28,134 nt of DNA from RGIG9041 sp045657265 (GTDB lineage: Bacteria > Bacillota > Clostridia > Oscillospirales > QAKW01). A model generated the notes under the pieces. It made no database searches. It had not been told where the DNA came from and saw only the letters and a program-made list of their open reading frames with translations. The translations under genes were made by a program, and so were the position numbers. Positions 7,296 to 14,607 of this stretch are shown here, piece by piece (position 1 is the stretch's first letter; the number at the start of each line of letters is the position of its first letter). Where the stretch lies: the NCBI GenBank assembly GCA_045657265.1, contig JAZOSU010000006.1, positions 1-28,134 on the forward strand. The letters are read 5' to 3'.

Positions 7296-8071
7296 AAAAA
7301 ATATTAATACTCATAACAGTAGTTATACTTACTCTAAGTATGTTCGGTTGTTCGGATTCTTCATCAAAGCCCGACGCCACTGAAAAAGATATCAATATTT
7401 CGTCAAAACTTGAAAATATGGTCGAACTTCAAAAGAACGTTTTTATAGCAAAGGTTCTTTCTGTTTCCGAAAAACAGGCGCTTATTCCTAAATACAACGT
7501 TGACATCACAGACTACACAGTATATACAGTCGACGTTACGGAAAGCCTTGACGGATATACCCCACTTGGTGAAATACAACTTTATTGTGTCGGCACAGGC
7601 TCTGAATTCGGTGACAGAATAAGTCTCAAGAAAAACGAAAGCTACGTTATCGACACTGAAATGTGGATATACGACAGCAAAATAATATATCTGCTTCCGA
7701 TATTTACAAAAGCATATCCGAGAATAGATGCAGCAGGACGCGTCACTATTGCTCAGAGTGATACAAAAGCTACAGACTGCGGAACGCTTGAAGATTACAA
7801 GCAATCCTACTACGATGCAAAAATGACTGTAGAGAGCAAAAATCAAGGTTTTTTTGAAGCTTCAAAAGTGCTGGAAAGATTTACTGAAATATTCCGAAAC
7901 ATAAAAGAAACAAACGATAAAAACTGGCTTCGTGATTTTGAATATGAATGGATTCCAAGCGATGAGCTTATAGAAAAAACACGGAAATATTCAGATGAAA
8001 TATATAATAAAATCACTGCTTTGAGTAATAGCGCAGATATCGAAAACAGTCTTAAAGAAATTTTCAAATAA
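7292..8071 (+). CDS. Hypothetical lipoprotein
   Basis: The 259-residue protein has a signal peptide ending in the lipobox SMFGC with the lipidated cysteine at residue 20, so it is anchored outside the membrane. A Ser/Asp-rich linker follows. Residues 40-150 form alternating strands (FIAKVLSVSEKQ, YTVYTVDVTESLDGY, EIQLYCVGTG, SYVIDTEMW), a pattern seen in small beta-barrel lipoproteins that report an exported 'signal' domain, but I cannot name a family. The C-terminal third (160-259) is charged and helical. It overlaps the upstream membrane-protein gene by 4 bases and ends just before a strong terminator, so the pair is a self-contained two-gene unit acting at the cell surface. Confidence 0.75.
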   Translation: MKKILILITVVILTLSMFGCSDSSSKPDATEKDINISSKLENMVELQKNVFIAKVLSVSEKQALIPKYNVDITDYTVYTVDVTESLDGYTPLGEIQLYCVGTGSEFGDRISLKKNESYVIDTEMWIYDSKIIYLLPIFTKAYPRIDAAGRVTIAQSDTKATDCGTLEDYKQSYYDAKMTVESKNQGFFEASKVLERFTEIFRNIKETNDKNWLRDFEYEWIPSDELIEKTRKYSDEIYNKITALSNSADIENSLKEIFK

Positions 8072-8101
8072 AAAAGAGAGAAAGTAAACTTTCTCTCTTT
8101 T
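8072..8101. terminator. Bidirectional terminator between lipoprotein and glucokinase genes
   Basis: AAAAGAGAGAAAGT at 8072-8085 pairs perfectly with 8088-8101, flanked by A and T runs. Both convergent genes stop within 20 bases of it. Confidence 0.85.
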
Positions 8102-8118
8102 AATTTTTAACAAACATC

Positions 8119-9075
8119 TTATATTCCTTTAAGCATTGCGGCGCCGACTATTCCCGCATCATTTCCAAGCTTTGCTATGCATATTCTGGTCTTGGTTTTG
8201 GCATTTCTCGAAAACATTTTCTTTTCAACGTATTCTTTAACAGGAATAAGCAAAGTATCTCCTTCTTTTGAAATTCCGCCGCCGATAGACAGAACTTCGG
8301 GCTGAAGCATATTGACAACGTCCACTATACCTGTTGCCACGTAACGAAGATAAGTATCAACAACAAATTTTGCCGTTTTATCTCCTTTTCTCATACCGTC
8401 AAAAGCTGTTCTGCCGCTGACTTTTTCAATGTCTCCATTGGTAAGCCGCCACATAACTGATTGTTTATCTTTTTTCATTTCGATTTTTGTAAGTTTTATT
8501 AGCCCTGTTATAGAAGCATATGATTCCCAGCATCCTTTTCGACCGCAGGTACATTGCCAGCCATCTACCATAATACCGATATGACCTATTTCTCCGCCAC
8601 GTCCGTTAAAACCTGAATATATTTTACCTCCGATAATAATACCACCCCCAACACCTGTGCCAAGAGTTATAATAATACTGTCATTTGTTCCTTTTGCGCT
8701 ACCTGCTATGCTTTCGGCAAGAGCTGCCACATTTGCATCATTTTCAATATAAATAGGTTTCTTTGGAAAATACTCAGAGAGCATTTTAGTAAGAGGAGTA
8801 TTTTTAAATCCAAGATTTGCCGCATATTCAACAATGCCGTTTTTTATGTCCAGAGTACCGGGTGTTCCTATACCTATACTTTCAATATCATCTATATCAA
8901 GTTTCGCATCAGAAATTACCGTTTTGCAGACAGTCGCCATATTTTTGACTATTGCATCAACGCCGTCAGATGCCATTGTGGGAACTGAAGATTTTGTTAT
9001 TATTTTACCGTTTTGGTCAACAACACCTGCAGCAATATTTGTGCCACCCAGATCTATACCTACATAATATGGCAT
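8119..9075 (-). CDS. glcK: ROK family glucokinase
   Basis: The 318-residue protein phosphorylates glucose (or a close hexose) with ATP to feed glycolysis. It shows the ROK-family order: the phosphate-binding GIDLGGTNIAAG at 6-17, END with the catalytic Asp at about 113, the adenosine-loop GTGVGGG at 139-145, and the zinc site GEIGH (161-165) plus CTCGRKGC (C175, C177, C182). The closing block LSIGGGISKEGD is also typical. The length is normal. The start ATG abuts the stop codon of hprK without a gap, so the two are one operon. The pairing of a glucose kinase with the HPr kinase fits joint control of carbon use. Other ROK kinases, such as those for N-acetyl sugars, cannot be fully excluded. 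Confidence 0.9.
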   Translation of the reverse strand: MPYYVGIDLGGTNIAAGVVDQNGKIITKSSVPTMASDGVDAIVKNMATVCKTVISDAKLDIDDIESIGIGTPGTLDIKNGIVEYAANLGFKNTPLTKMLSEYFPKKPIYIENDANVAALAESIAGSAKGTNDSIIITLGTGVGGGIIIGGKIYSGFNGRGGEIGHIGIMVDGWQCTCGRKGCWESYASITGLIKLTKIEMKKDKQSVMWRLTNGDIEKVSGRTAFDGMRKGDKTAKFVVDTYLRYVATGIVDVVNMLQPEVLSIGGGISKEGDTLLIPVKEYVEKKMFSRNAKTKTRICIAKLGNDAGIVGAAMLKGI

Positions 9076-10035
9076 TTAATTATTTTCTCCTTTTTGTTCT
9101 GATTCCAAACGCTTTTCCATATCAGCCATTATTTTATTATTAAGCTCTTCAGCCGCATTATAACCCATTCTGCGCTGACGGTTATTCATTGCGGCAACTT
9201 CCAATATAACAGCAAGGTTTCTGCCCGGTTTTACAGGAATTGTAAGAGAAGGCATTTTTACACCTAAAATTTCGGTATACTGAGTATCAATACCAAGACG
9301 GTCATATGTTTTTGTACTGTCCCAGTTTTCAATATTTACGACCATATCTATAAAAGAACGTTCTTTGACAGCACCCATACCGAAAATTCTGCGGACATTT
9401 ACAATACCGATACCGCGAAGCTCAATAAAATGACGAATAACCTCAGGCGCAGTACCTACAAGGTCGGTAGAATTTATTTTCTTTATAATAACAGCATCGT
9501 CAGCAATAAGCTGATGACCGCGTTTTACAAGCTCAATAGCAGTTTCACTTTTACCAACACCGCTTTCACCCATAAGAAAAATACCTTCACCGTAAACTTC
9601 AACAAGTACGCCATGACGTGTTATCTGTTCACCCAATTTAGTGTTCATATAATATATGATTCTTGCAGTGAAAGCAGAGGTGTGTTTAGGTGTACGTAAA
9701 ATCGGCACTTCGTATTTTTGTGCCATTTCAAGTAACTCATCAGGAACAAACAAATCACGGGTTATAATAAGACACGGAAACTGAAAACTAAAGAATTTAT
9801 CAAGGTTTGAACGGCGGGTAGCGGCATCAATATCATAAAGATAATCATTTTCTACCATACCGAAAACCTGTATTCGTGTGTTATCAAAATGATTAAAATA
9901 TCCCGCTATCTGAAGAGCAGGTCTATTTATATCAACGTTTGTAATCTGCAAATTCTTTTTGGATTCAGGTAAATACACAGTCTCAAGTTTAAGGTCTTCA
10001 ATTAATTGGTAAAGATATAAAATACATTCATCCAT
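9076..10035 (-). CDS. hprK: HPr(Ser) kinase/phosphorylase
   Basis: HprK adds or removes phosphate on Ser46 of HPr and so sets carbon catabolite control through CcpA. The 319-residue protein has the N-terminal alpha/beta domain (1-130), the catalytic His at 141 in TRHGVLVEVYGEG, the P-loop GESGVGKS at 156-163, the acidic pair DD at 179-180, and the signature ELRGIGIVNVRRIFG at 205-219. The K3-loop region (TIPVKPGRN) and the helical tail with NNRQRRMGYNAAEE are also present. ATG 10035 follows GAGGAA at good spacing. It is the promoter-proximal gene of a two-gene operon with glucokinase. The gene for HPr itself is not in the window. Confidence 0.97.
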   Translation of the reverse strand: MDECILYLYQLIEDLKLETVYLPESKKNLQITNVDINRPALQIAGYFNHFDNTRIQVFGMVENDYLYDIDAATRRSNLDKFFSFQFPCLIITRDLFVPDELLEMAQKYEVPILRTPKHTSAFTARIIYYMNTKLGEQITRHGVLVEVYGEGIFLMGESGVGKSETAIELVKRGHQLIADDAVIIKKINSTDLVGTAPEVIRHFIELRGIGIVNVRRIFGMGAVKERSFIDMVVNIENWDSTKTYDRLGIDTQYTEILGVKMPSLTIPVKPGRNLAVILEVAAMNNRQRRMGYNAAEELNNKIMADMEKRLESEQKGENN

Positions 10036-10074
10036 TTTAGTTTCCTCACAAAATAAATTGTTTATCTAACCTTT

Positions 10075-10103
10075 AGTATAATATTATAATATTTAAAAGT
10101 AAA
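10075..10103 (-). promoter_or_regulatory. Candidate promoter for hprK-glcK
   Basis: On the minus strand TTTACT (10103-10098) and TATACT (10080-10075) are exactly 17 bases apart, about 40 bases before the hprK start. Confidence 0.55.
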
Positions 10104-10142
10104 GCGAATATTTAACGGTTTGAATAAAAATTAAAAAAACAC

Positions 10143-10171
10143 TTGCAATTTGTGAATTCTTATGTTACAAT
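10143..10171 (+). promoter_or_regulatory. Sigma-A promoter for rpmB
   Basis: TTGCAA (10143-10148) and TACAAT (10166-10171) have a 17-base spacer, about 36 bases before the rpmB start. The match to the consensus is good, as expected for a ribosomal protein gene. It is divergent from the hprK promoter. Confidence 0.75.
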
Positions 10172-10207
10172 AACCTTTGTCAAAAAAACACAGGAGGTGT
10201 ATCAATT

Positions 10208-10396
10208 ATGGCAAAATGTGATGTATGCGGAAAGAGCGTTGTATTCGGAAACAAAGTGTCCCACTCACACAGAAGAAGCAACAGAACTTTCAAGCCTAAC
10301 GTTATGCGTGTTAAAGCCGTAGTTAACGGAGCACCCAAGCATATTTATGTTTGCACAAGATGCCTCCGTTCAGGTAAAGTTCAAAGAGCGGTGTAA
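10208..10396 (+). CDS. rpmB: 50S ribosomal protein L28
   Basis: This 62-residue protein is L28 of the large ribosomal subunit. It has the conserved KSVVFGNKVSHSHRRSNRTF and PNVMRVKAVVNG segments. It is the zinc-binding (C+) form, with CDVC at residues 4-7 and CTRC at about 49-52. A strong AGGAGGTG ribosome site lies upstream of the ATG. It is transcribed alone from its own promoter and ends in a hairpin terminator, the usual arrangement in Clostridia. Confidence 0.97.
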   Translation: MAKCDVCGKSVVFGNKVSHSHRRSNRTFKPNVMRVKAVVNGAPKHIYVCTRCLRSGKVQRAV

Positions 10397-10412
10397 TTTA
10401 ATATGTGTACAG

Positions 10413-10447
10413 TCCCGAAGTGATAATCACTTCGGGAAATTTTTTGT
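10413..10447 (+). terminator. rpmB terminator
   Basis: TCCCGAAGTGAT (10413-10424) pairs with 10426-10437 and is followed by a run of T to 10445. This is a strong classical terminator for rpmB. Confidence 0.9.
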
Positions 10448-10459
10448 TCAATTTAACAA

Positions 10460-10485
10460 AAAAATTCGGCATTTTAAAAATGCCG
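10460..10485 (-). terminator. Second minus-strand terminator, downstream of solute-binding protein gene
   Basis: CGGCATTTT (10467-10475) pairs with 10477-10485, and on the minus strand the stem is followed by a run of seven T. It lies behind the first minus-strand terminator and may act as a backup. Confidence 0.6.
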
Positions 10486-10510
10486 TATTTTTATATTGCA
10501 AAAACATTAA

Positions 10511-10538
10511 AAAAGAGATGACCGAAGTCATCTCTTTT
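10511..10538. terminator. Terminator of the solute-binding protein gene
   Basis: AAAAGAGATGAC (10511-10522) pairs perfectly with 10527-10538 around a CGAA loop, and on the minus strand a T-run follows. It sits 8 bases past the stop at 10546. Confidence 0.85.
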
Positions 10539-10545
10539 ATTTATT

Positions 10546-12456
10546 TTACTGACCGTATTTAAGTGAGTCAACAACGAAGCTTGCAACAAGGTTAGCACCT
10601 TTTGTAGCCTCTGTCTGTACGTTGTAAGTAGGATCTCCGTCAAAGCATTGGAAGAATTTAGTTTCGGTTCTGAGGTCGCAACCCTTATAGTCGCCCATTG
10701 AAAGACCGAATACAACGTTCTGTGTAACAAAGTCAAAGTACTGTTTTCTTTCTTTGTAGTTGAATCTATGATATTCAAATACTGAAAGGTTATCGAAGTA
10801 AGCTTCTGTAAATCTTGTAGCCCAAAGCTCCATGAATTTAAGAGCAGGACCAACATTGTTTTCTTTTACTGTTTTCTTAGGAAGAAGCATAGCAAATCCG
10901 CAGAACTGAGCAATACCGTCATGTGAAGCTGCAGGTTTTACATCTGATCCTTTGAATTTTTCATCAATCTCAGCTTTCTTTTCTGAGAATGTTTTTGCTT
11001 TTTCCATTGGGTAAGGTACCCAGTCAATACGTACTGTTTTTGAATACTCTGTGTTTCTGTAAACCTGAGTATACATTGTACCTGACATAATTGTTGTACC
11101 TTCATAAAGACCGTTGTGTTCAGGTGACTGTCCTGCAGTCGGCTCTGTACCGCCTTTGTAATTAACTGCGTTAGCTACACCGGTAATAAACTGCCAAGCT
11201 CTCATTGTAGAGTCAGCTGACCAGTTGTTAATAAGTGTAGGAGCTTCTGCGTTAGCATCTATATAGATGTGTGATGTACCTGTAGTTGAAGGCCAGATAT
11301 ATGATGTGTTTGCCGGCCAGTGGGTCATAGCAAGAAGATCTTTACCGTCAGGAGTTTTCTTAGGAATTGAATGCATAAATTTGCTGAATGCATCCCAGTC
11401 CCATTTATCCTGTTCCCAGAGATAATGCGGGTCAGAAAGACCGAGTTCCTGTGTAAGTGTTTTGTTGTACCAAAGAACGTCAACAACGCCGATAGGAGCG
11501 ATTACACGGTATGAGTCACCCCATTTACAGATGTCCATTGTTGTTTTACATACACCTGGTGATGAACCGATGTTATTGATGTTGATAAGACTTGTGATTG
11601 AACGTGAAATACAAAGAGCTGAAGGATATGTTACGTGTGATGAGTAAACAATGTCAAGCTGTTTACCGGCGTTCATATCTTTAAGTGCATCTTCAGTTGA
11701 TTTTGTATGTCCTCTTACAGTCTTTTTAATTGAAAGACCGAGTTCTTTTTTAAGGCTATCAAACCATGCCCATTCATCAACAGTTTCACCTTTTGCATTA
11801 CGGTATGACCAAGCTGCAAAAGTATCACCTGTATAGAACTGGAGTGTTTTACCTTTAAGGTCAGCAATTTTTGTGCCGCCTGCTTCTTTAGAAACGAAGC
11901 CTGTATCGTCGATATTGAAAGAAGGCATAAGTTCTTTGTTGTCAGCACGGTCACGGTTGATAAGGGGGTTTTCGTCAAAGTTATACTTTGAAGCAGCTGT
12001 AGCTTCACGCTCTGATTTTTCTTTTCCCTGTTCGTCGTCAGGAATAAAGCCCTGAGTGTTTGTAACTACGTCTTTAATAACACCCTCTTCGTCAACGGTC
12101 TGATTGGTGTTAGTACCAACAATAGCACCGGATTCGTCTTCTGCGACACCGGTTTCTTTGTTGTTCTCTATTTGAGTATTAGACTCATCTTTTTTGTTGT
12201 TGTCTTTAGACTCATCTTTTTTGTTGTTGTCTTTAGACTCTTCTTTTTTGTTGTCACCTTTTTTGTCGTCAGATGACTGAGCACCTTCGTCTTTTTTGTC
12301 ATCATCCTTGTCTTTGTCAGTGCCGTTGTTCTTGTCTGTTGTAGATACGCCGGCGTCGTCCATATCTTCGCCGTCATCTCTCTTACAAGAAACAGCCATT
12401 GTGGCAAGCATGAGAATGATAAGCAACATAGCGAGGTATCTGCTGAGTTTTCTCAT
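10546..12456 (-). CDS. Extracellular solute-binding lipoprotein (family 1-like), orphan
   Basis: The 636-residue protein has a signal peptide ending in the lipobox AVSC (lipidated Cys24). Residues 25-160 are a highly charged Lys/Asp/Glu/Asn linker with tandem KDNNKKDES repeats. The ligand-binding part begins near residue 195 with GKTLQFYTGDTFAAWSY and shows features of sugar-type solute-binding proteins: an LDIVYSSHVTYPS strand, a GVVDVLWYNKTLTQELGL block with WDWDAFSKFM after it, and an aromatic-rich WPANTSYIWPST pocket-like region. Such proteins deliver substrates to ABC importers outside the membrane. No permease or ATPase gene is adjacent, so it must pair with one elsewhere or act as a receptor. 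The linker is unusually long. The ribosome site AAAAGGAGAA precedes ATG 12456, and a perfect consensus promoter lies upstream. Confidence 0.85.
   Translation of the reverse strand: MRKLSRYLAMLLIILMLATMAVSCKRDDGEDMDDAGVSTTDKNNGTDKDKDDDKKDEGAQSSDDKKGDNKKEESKDNNKKDESKDNNKKDESNTQIENNKETGVAEDESGAIVGTNTNQTVDEEGVIKDVVTNTQGFIPDDEQGKEKSEREATAASKYNFDENPLINRDRADNKELMPSFNIDDTGFVSKEAGGTKIADLKGKTLQFYTGDTFAAWSYRNAKGETVDEWAWFDSLKKELGLSIKKTVRGHTKSTEDALKDMNAGKQLDIVYSSHVTYPSALCISRSITSLININNIGSSPGVCKTTMDICKWGDSYRVIAPIGVVDVLWYNKTLTQELGLSDPHYLWEQDKWDWDAFSKFMHSIPKKTPDGKDLLAMTHWPANTSYIWPSTTGTSHIYIDANAEAPTLINNWSADSTMRAWQFITGVANAVNYKGGTEPTAGQSPEHNGLYEGTTIMSGTMYTQVYRNTEYSKTVRIDWVPYPMEKAKTFSEKKAEIDEKFKGSDVKPAASHDGIAQFCGFAMLLPKKTVKENNVGPALKFMELWATRFTEAYFDNLSVFEYHRFNYKERKQYFDFVTQNVVFGLSMGDYKGCDLRTETKFFQCFDGDPTYNVQTEATKGANLVASFVVDSLKYGQ
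12182..12255. repeat. 27-base in-frame tandem repeat in the lipoprotein linker
   Basis: Two identical 27-base units (12182-12208 and 12209-12235) and a partial third encode KDNNKKDES repeats. As 27 is a multiple of three, copy changes alter linker length without breaking the frame. Confidence 0.85.
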
Positions 12457-12482
12457 AACAATTCTCCTTTTTAAAATTGATT

Positions 12483-12503
12483 ATATACTCTCGTATAGTA
12501 TAT
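12483..12503. promoter_or_regulatory. Inverted repeat in the 5' leader of the solute-binding protein gene
   Basis: ATATACT (12483-12489) and AGTATAT (12497-12503) are inverted with a 7-base spacer. They lie just after the predicted transcription start, where an operator or an mRNA hairpin could act. Confidence 0.4.
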
Positions 12504-12515
12504 TTACTCATTAGA

Positions 12516-12544
12516 ATTATAATGGTTGATTTGCGTTTTGTCAA
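12516..12544 (-). promoter_or_regulatory. Perfect consensus sigma-A promoter for the solute-binding protein gene
   Basis: On the minus strand TTGACA (12544-12539) and TATAAT (12521-12516) are exactly 17 bases apart. This is the consensus, about 60 bases before the ATG at 12456, and implies high expression unless repressed. Confidence 0.8.
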
Positions 12545-12774
12545 CTACTATATTTATTAATTAACAACTGCCTCCTTTCGTTTATAATTGTAAAAATCAG
12601 TGAAAAATGTTGCATTTTTTTATAATTTTTTTATTTTTGTTTAATATGACTAATCCAAATCCCAAATTTTATGCAAAATGCTATTAAATATCGGAGCATA
12701 TCAGTCATTCTCTTTTGTTTACTTGCAATAACATTATAACGATATATAAAAAATTGTATCAACGATCTTGACAA
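12545..12774. other. Intergenic region between rlmH and the solute-binding protein gene
   Basis: With the leader described above, 318 bases (12457-12774) hold no long gene. On the minus strand there is a promoter-like pair TTGATA (12762-12757) and TATAAT (12738-12733) with an 18-base spacer. Downstream lie nested complementary arms (12646-12651 with 12703-12708; 12678-12682 with 12695-12699) and a small hairpin at 12603-12619. A strong but unattached Shine-Dalgarno (GAAAGGAGG, minus, 12579-12571) precedes only an eight-codon frame. A small RNA or a remnant leader is possible. Confidence 0.35.
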
Positions 12775-13254
12775 TTACTTATGGTAAGTTTCATTGTTTC
12801 TGATTTTATACGTACGGTATATCTGTTCAAATAGCATACATCTTGCAAGCTGATGCGGAAAAGTAAGCTCAGACATTGAAAGTTGCATATCTGCAGTTTT
12901 TTTGATTTTTTCACTCATTCCGTACGAAGACCCTATAAAAAAGCTGATTTTGCCAAAGCGCATAAAACCCGAAGACATCTTTTGTGCCAATTTATCTGAC
13001 GGCATTTGTTTACCTTCAATACACATTGCTATTTTAAATGAATCGACAGGAGCAGCCCTCAGCATTGCCTCGCCTTCTGCTTCAAGTGCTTTTTCAATTT
13101 CAGTCAAAGACGGATTATCGCCGAGTTTCTTTTCGGAAAGTTCGGTAACCTGAAATTTACAAAACCTTGACAGCCTTTTTTCATACTCGGCGCACATATC
13201 ACGCATAAATTTTTCTTTGATGTTACCTATACAAATAATGTCAATTCTCTCCAC
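12775..13254 (-). CDS. rlmH: 23S rRNA pseudouridine-1915 N3-methyltransferase
   Basis: RlmH (159 residues, normal length) is a SPOUT-class methyltransferase that methylates pseudouridine 1915 of 23S rRNA on assembled ribosomes using S-adenosylmethionine. The family landmarks are IDIICIGNIKEKF at the start, SFFIGSSYGMSEKI (the cofactor loop, GGxxG in most members, here GSSYG), LSMSELTFPHQLARCMLFEQIYR forming the knot, and the terminal YHK. GTG at 13254 follows AAAGGA at good spacing. The gene overlaps the end of the NUDIX gene by 14 bases, and so belongs to the operon that begins with the XRE regulator. No clear terminator follows. Confidence 0.95.
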   Translation of the reverse strand: MERIDIICIGNIKEKFMRDMCAEYEKRLSRFCKFQVTELSEKKLGDNPSLTEIEKALEAEGEAMLRAAPVDSFKIAMCIEGKQMPSDKLAQKMSSGFMRFGKISFFIGSSYGMSEKIKKTADMQLSMSELTFPHQLARCMLFEQIYRTYKIRNNETYHK

Positions 13255-13783
13255 GAAGTATCCTTTCTGCCTTCAAAATCGCAATCTGTGTTTTAGCATC
13301 GGTAATCTCACCGCTCATAACCTTATCAACCGCTTCGGAAAGAGACATAGTCACCGTTTCCAAAAACTCACCCTCGTCAAGATGCGCCTGTGTTTTTGTA
13401 ATGTTGGTTGCAAGGAAAATATAAGTTATTTCACCGCAATATGCAGGTGTCGGTTCAAGATGCGCAAGAGATACTACATTTTTAGCAACAAACCCAAGCT
13501 CTTCTTCAAGCTCTCTCACAGCGCATTCTTTGGGGTCTTCGTCTTTTTCGGTTTTTCCTGCGCATATTTCAAGCATCATTTTTGAAACTCCGCATCGATA
13601 CTGACGAACAAGAGTAATATTTCCTTCGCTGTCAACAGGAAGTATTCCCGCGCCGCCTGTATGAAGTACAAGCTCCCTGTCAGCAATTTTACCGTCGGGA
13701 AGTCTTGATTTATCTTTGGCAACAGTAAATATTCTTCCTTCAAAAATGATTTTTCTGCTTACCGTTTGCTCTCTAAGTTCCAT
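13241..13783 (-). CDS. nudF: NUDIX hydrolase, ADP-ribose pyrophosphatase type
   Basis: The 180-residue protein probably hydrolyses ADP-ribose to AMP and ribose-5-phosphate. The complete NUDIX box GX5EX7REUXEEXGU is present (GKTEKDE ... RELEEELGF), preceded by GGAGILPVDSEGNITLVRQYR and followed by EPTPAYCGE and the LDEGEFLE segment typical of ADP-ribose pyrophosphatases. I place the start at ATG 13783, behind AAGAGGT with a 7-base gap. The frame is open further upstream to 13897, but that extension lies inside the protease gene and does not resemble the family. It overlaps the ImmA/IrrE-like gene by 11 bases and rlmH by 14 bases. Confidence 0.9.
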   Translation of the reverse strand: MELREQTVSRKIIFEGRIFTVAKDKSRLPDGKIADRELVLHTGGAGILPVDSEGNITLVRQYRCGVSKMMLEICAGKTEKDEDPKECAVRELEEELGFVAKNVVSLAHLEPTPAYCGEITYIFLATNITKTQAHLDEGEFLETVTMSLSEAVDKVMSGEITDAKTQIAILKAERILRGEN

Positions 13784-14225
13784 AAACCATACCTCTTTGT
13801 AAATAATACTCAATGGCAGTTTCAATAAATTGTTCACTGACACAAAAATGCTCTGCCAACTCAAACTTTTCGCAAATACCCGACTTGTACGCCTCAATTA
13901 ACTTATCATAAGGAATAAAATTGACAATAGCCCACTGCTTTGCTTTGTATTCACATTTTTCTCTATCGGAAAACATAACGTTTTTATTATAAAAAGCTCC
14001 CGTTTCACAATGCCCAAGTTCGTGTATGAGCATAGTCTTTTCTTCCGACACGCTGTAACGTTTGCTGTCATCAAGCCCAATAAAACAGTTTCCGTAATCA
14101 TCCATAAGCGAAACGGCTCTGATCTTAGGCAAGTTATAATTACAAACAGTAATGCCTTTTTCTTCCGCTAATTCGTAAACGTCAATAAGTGTCTTTTGAG
14201 TCTCTCGATTTAATAAATTCCGCAA
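13773..14225 (-). CDS. ImmA/IrrE family metallopeptidase
   Basis: The 150-residue protein has the zinc-protease motif HELGH at residues 68-72 with the following Glu-rich helix (the third ligand region near EYKAKQWA), the hallmark of the ImmA/IrrE family. ImmA-type proteases cleave a partner XRE repressor and so switch on mobile elements or stress genes. The partner here is the XRE gene just upstream, whose end it overlaps by 44 bases. TTG at 14225 is chosen because GAGGTG lies 6 bases before it. The arrangement XRE-ImmA is usual in integrative elements and prophages; here it is fused by overlap to two housekeeping genes, NUDIX and rlmH. Confidence 0.88.
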   Translation of the reverse strand: MRNLLNRETQKTLIDVYELAEEKGITVCNYNLPKIRAVSLMDDYGNCFIGLDDSKRYSVSEEKTMLIHELGHCETGAFYNKNVMFSDREKCEYKAKQWAIVNFIPYDKLIEAYKSGICEKFELAEHFCVSEQFIETAIEYYLQRGMVYGT

Positions 14226-14553
14226 ATCTTTTCACCTCACTAAGCATTTCGTCAGAAATGTCAGCATCACCGAATAATGCAAACTTGAGTTGCGAGTCAG
14301 TAGCTGTTTTGTTTTCGACTTTGTACCCTAAATTCATATTCATAAGTTCGGCCTCCTTGATACCAAGAGCCACTGACAGTTTTTCTATAGTCGTACTTGT
14401 GAGATTTACAGCTCTCCCCGAACGTACATCATACCCTTTTTCAATACTGTCAATATGAGTATGACTAACTCCGCAAAGCTTTGCAAATTCACGCAAAGAC
14501 ATTCCCATAGTCTGTCTGCGCTCTTTTATAAACTCCCCCAAGTTATTTTTCAT
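14182..14553 (-). CDS. XRE family transcriptional regulator (ImmR-like)
   Basis: The 123-residue protein has an N-terminal helix-turn-helix of the Cro/CI (XRE) type at about residues 5-65 (LGEFIKERRQTMGMSLREFA, then VSHTHIDSIEKG and the third-helix region with TSTTIEKLSVALGI). The C-terminal 50 residues are acidic and probably mediate dimer formation or recognition by the protease encoded next to it. The ribosome site AAGGGGTG precedes ATG 14553. The upstream region carries a consensus-like promoter with TTGTTGT-type half-sites in and around it, which fits autoregulation. This is the first gene of an operon running through ImmA, NUDIX and rlmH. Confidence 0.9.
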   Translation of the reverse strand: MKNNLGEFIKERRQTMGMSLREFAKLCGVSHTHIDSIEKGYDVRSGRAVNLTSTTIEKLSVALGIKEAELMNMNLGYKVENKTATDSQLKFALFGDADISDEMLSEVKRFAEFIKSRDSKDTY

Positions 14554-14578
14554 TTTATAAACACCCCTTTATGCATTA

Positions 14579-14607
14579 AGTGTAAACTATTAACAACAAT
14601 TTGTCAA
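14579..14607 (-). promoter_or_regulatory. Promoter of the XRE-ImmA-NUDIX-rlmH operon
   Basis: On the minus strand TTGACA (14607-14602) and TACACT (14584-14579) have a 17-base spacer, 25 bases before the XRE start. An ACAACAA half-site (14593-14599) lies in the spacer. Confidence 0.75.

Noticed and set aside
12182..12255. CRISPR-like short repeats
   Set aside because: The units are adjacent without spacers, are 27 bases long, and are in frame with the lipoprotein's linker.
12556..12567. Eight-codon frame after the strong GAAAGGAGG
   Set aside because: The gap from ribosome site to TTG is too short and the frame enters the next promoter; kept only as part of the intergenic observation.
13784..13897. 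N-terminal extension of the NUDIX protein
   Set aside because: The extension overlaps the end of the ImmA/IrrE gene, has no ribosome site, and the NUDIX family begins near MELREQ at 13783.
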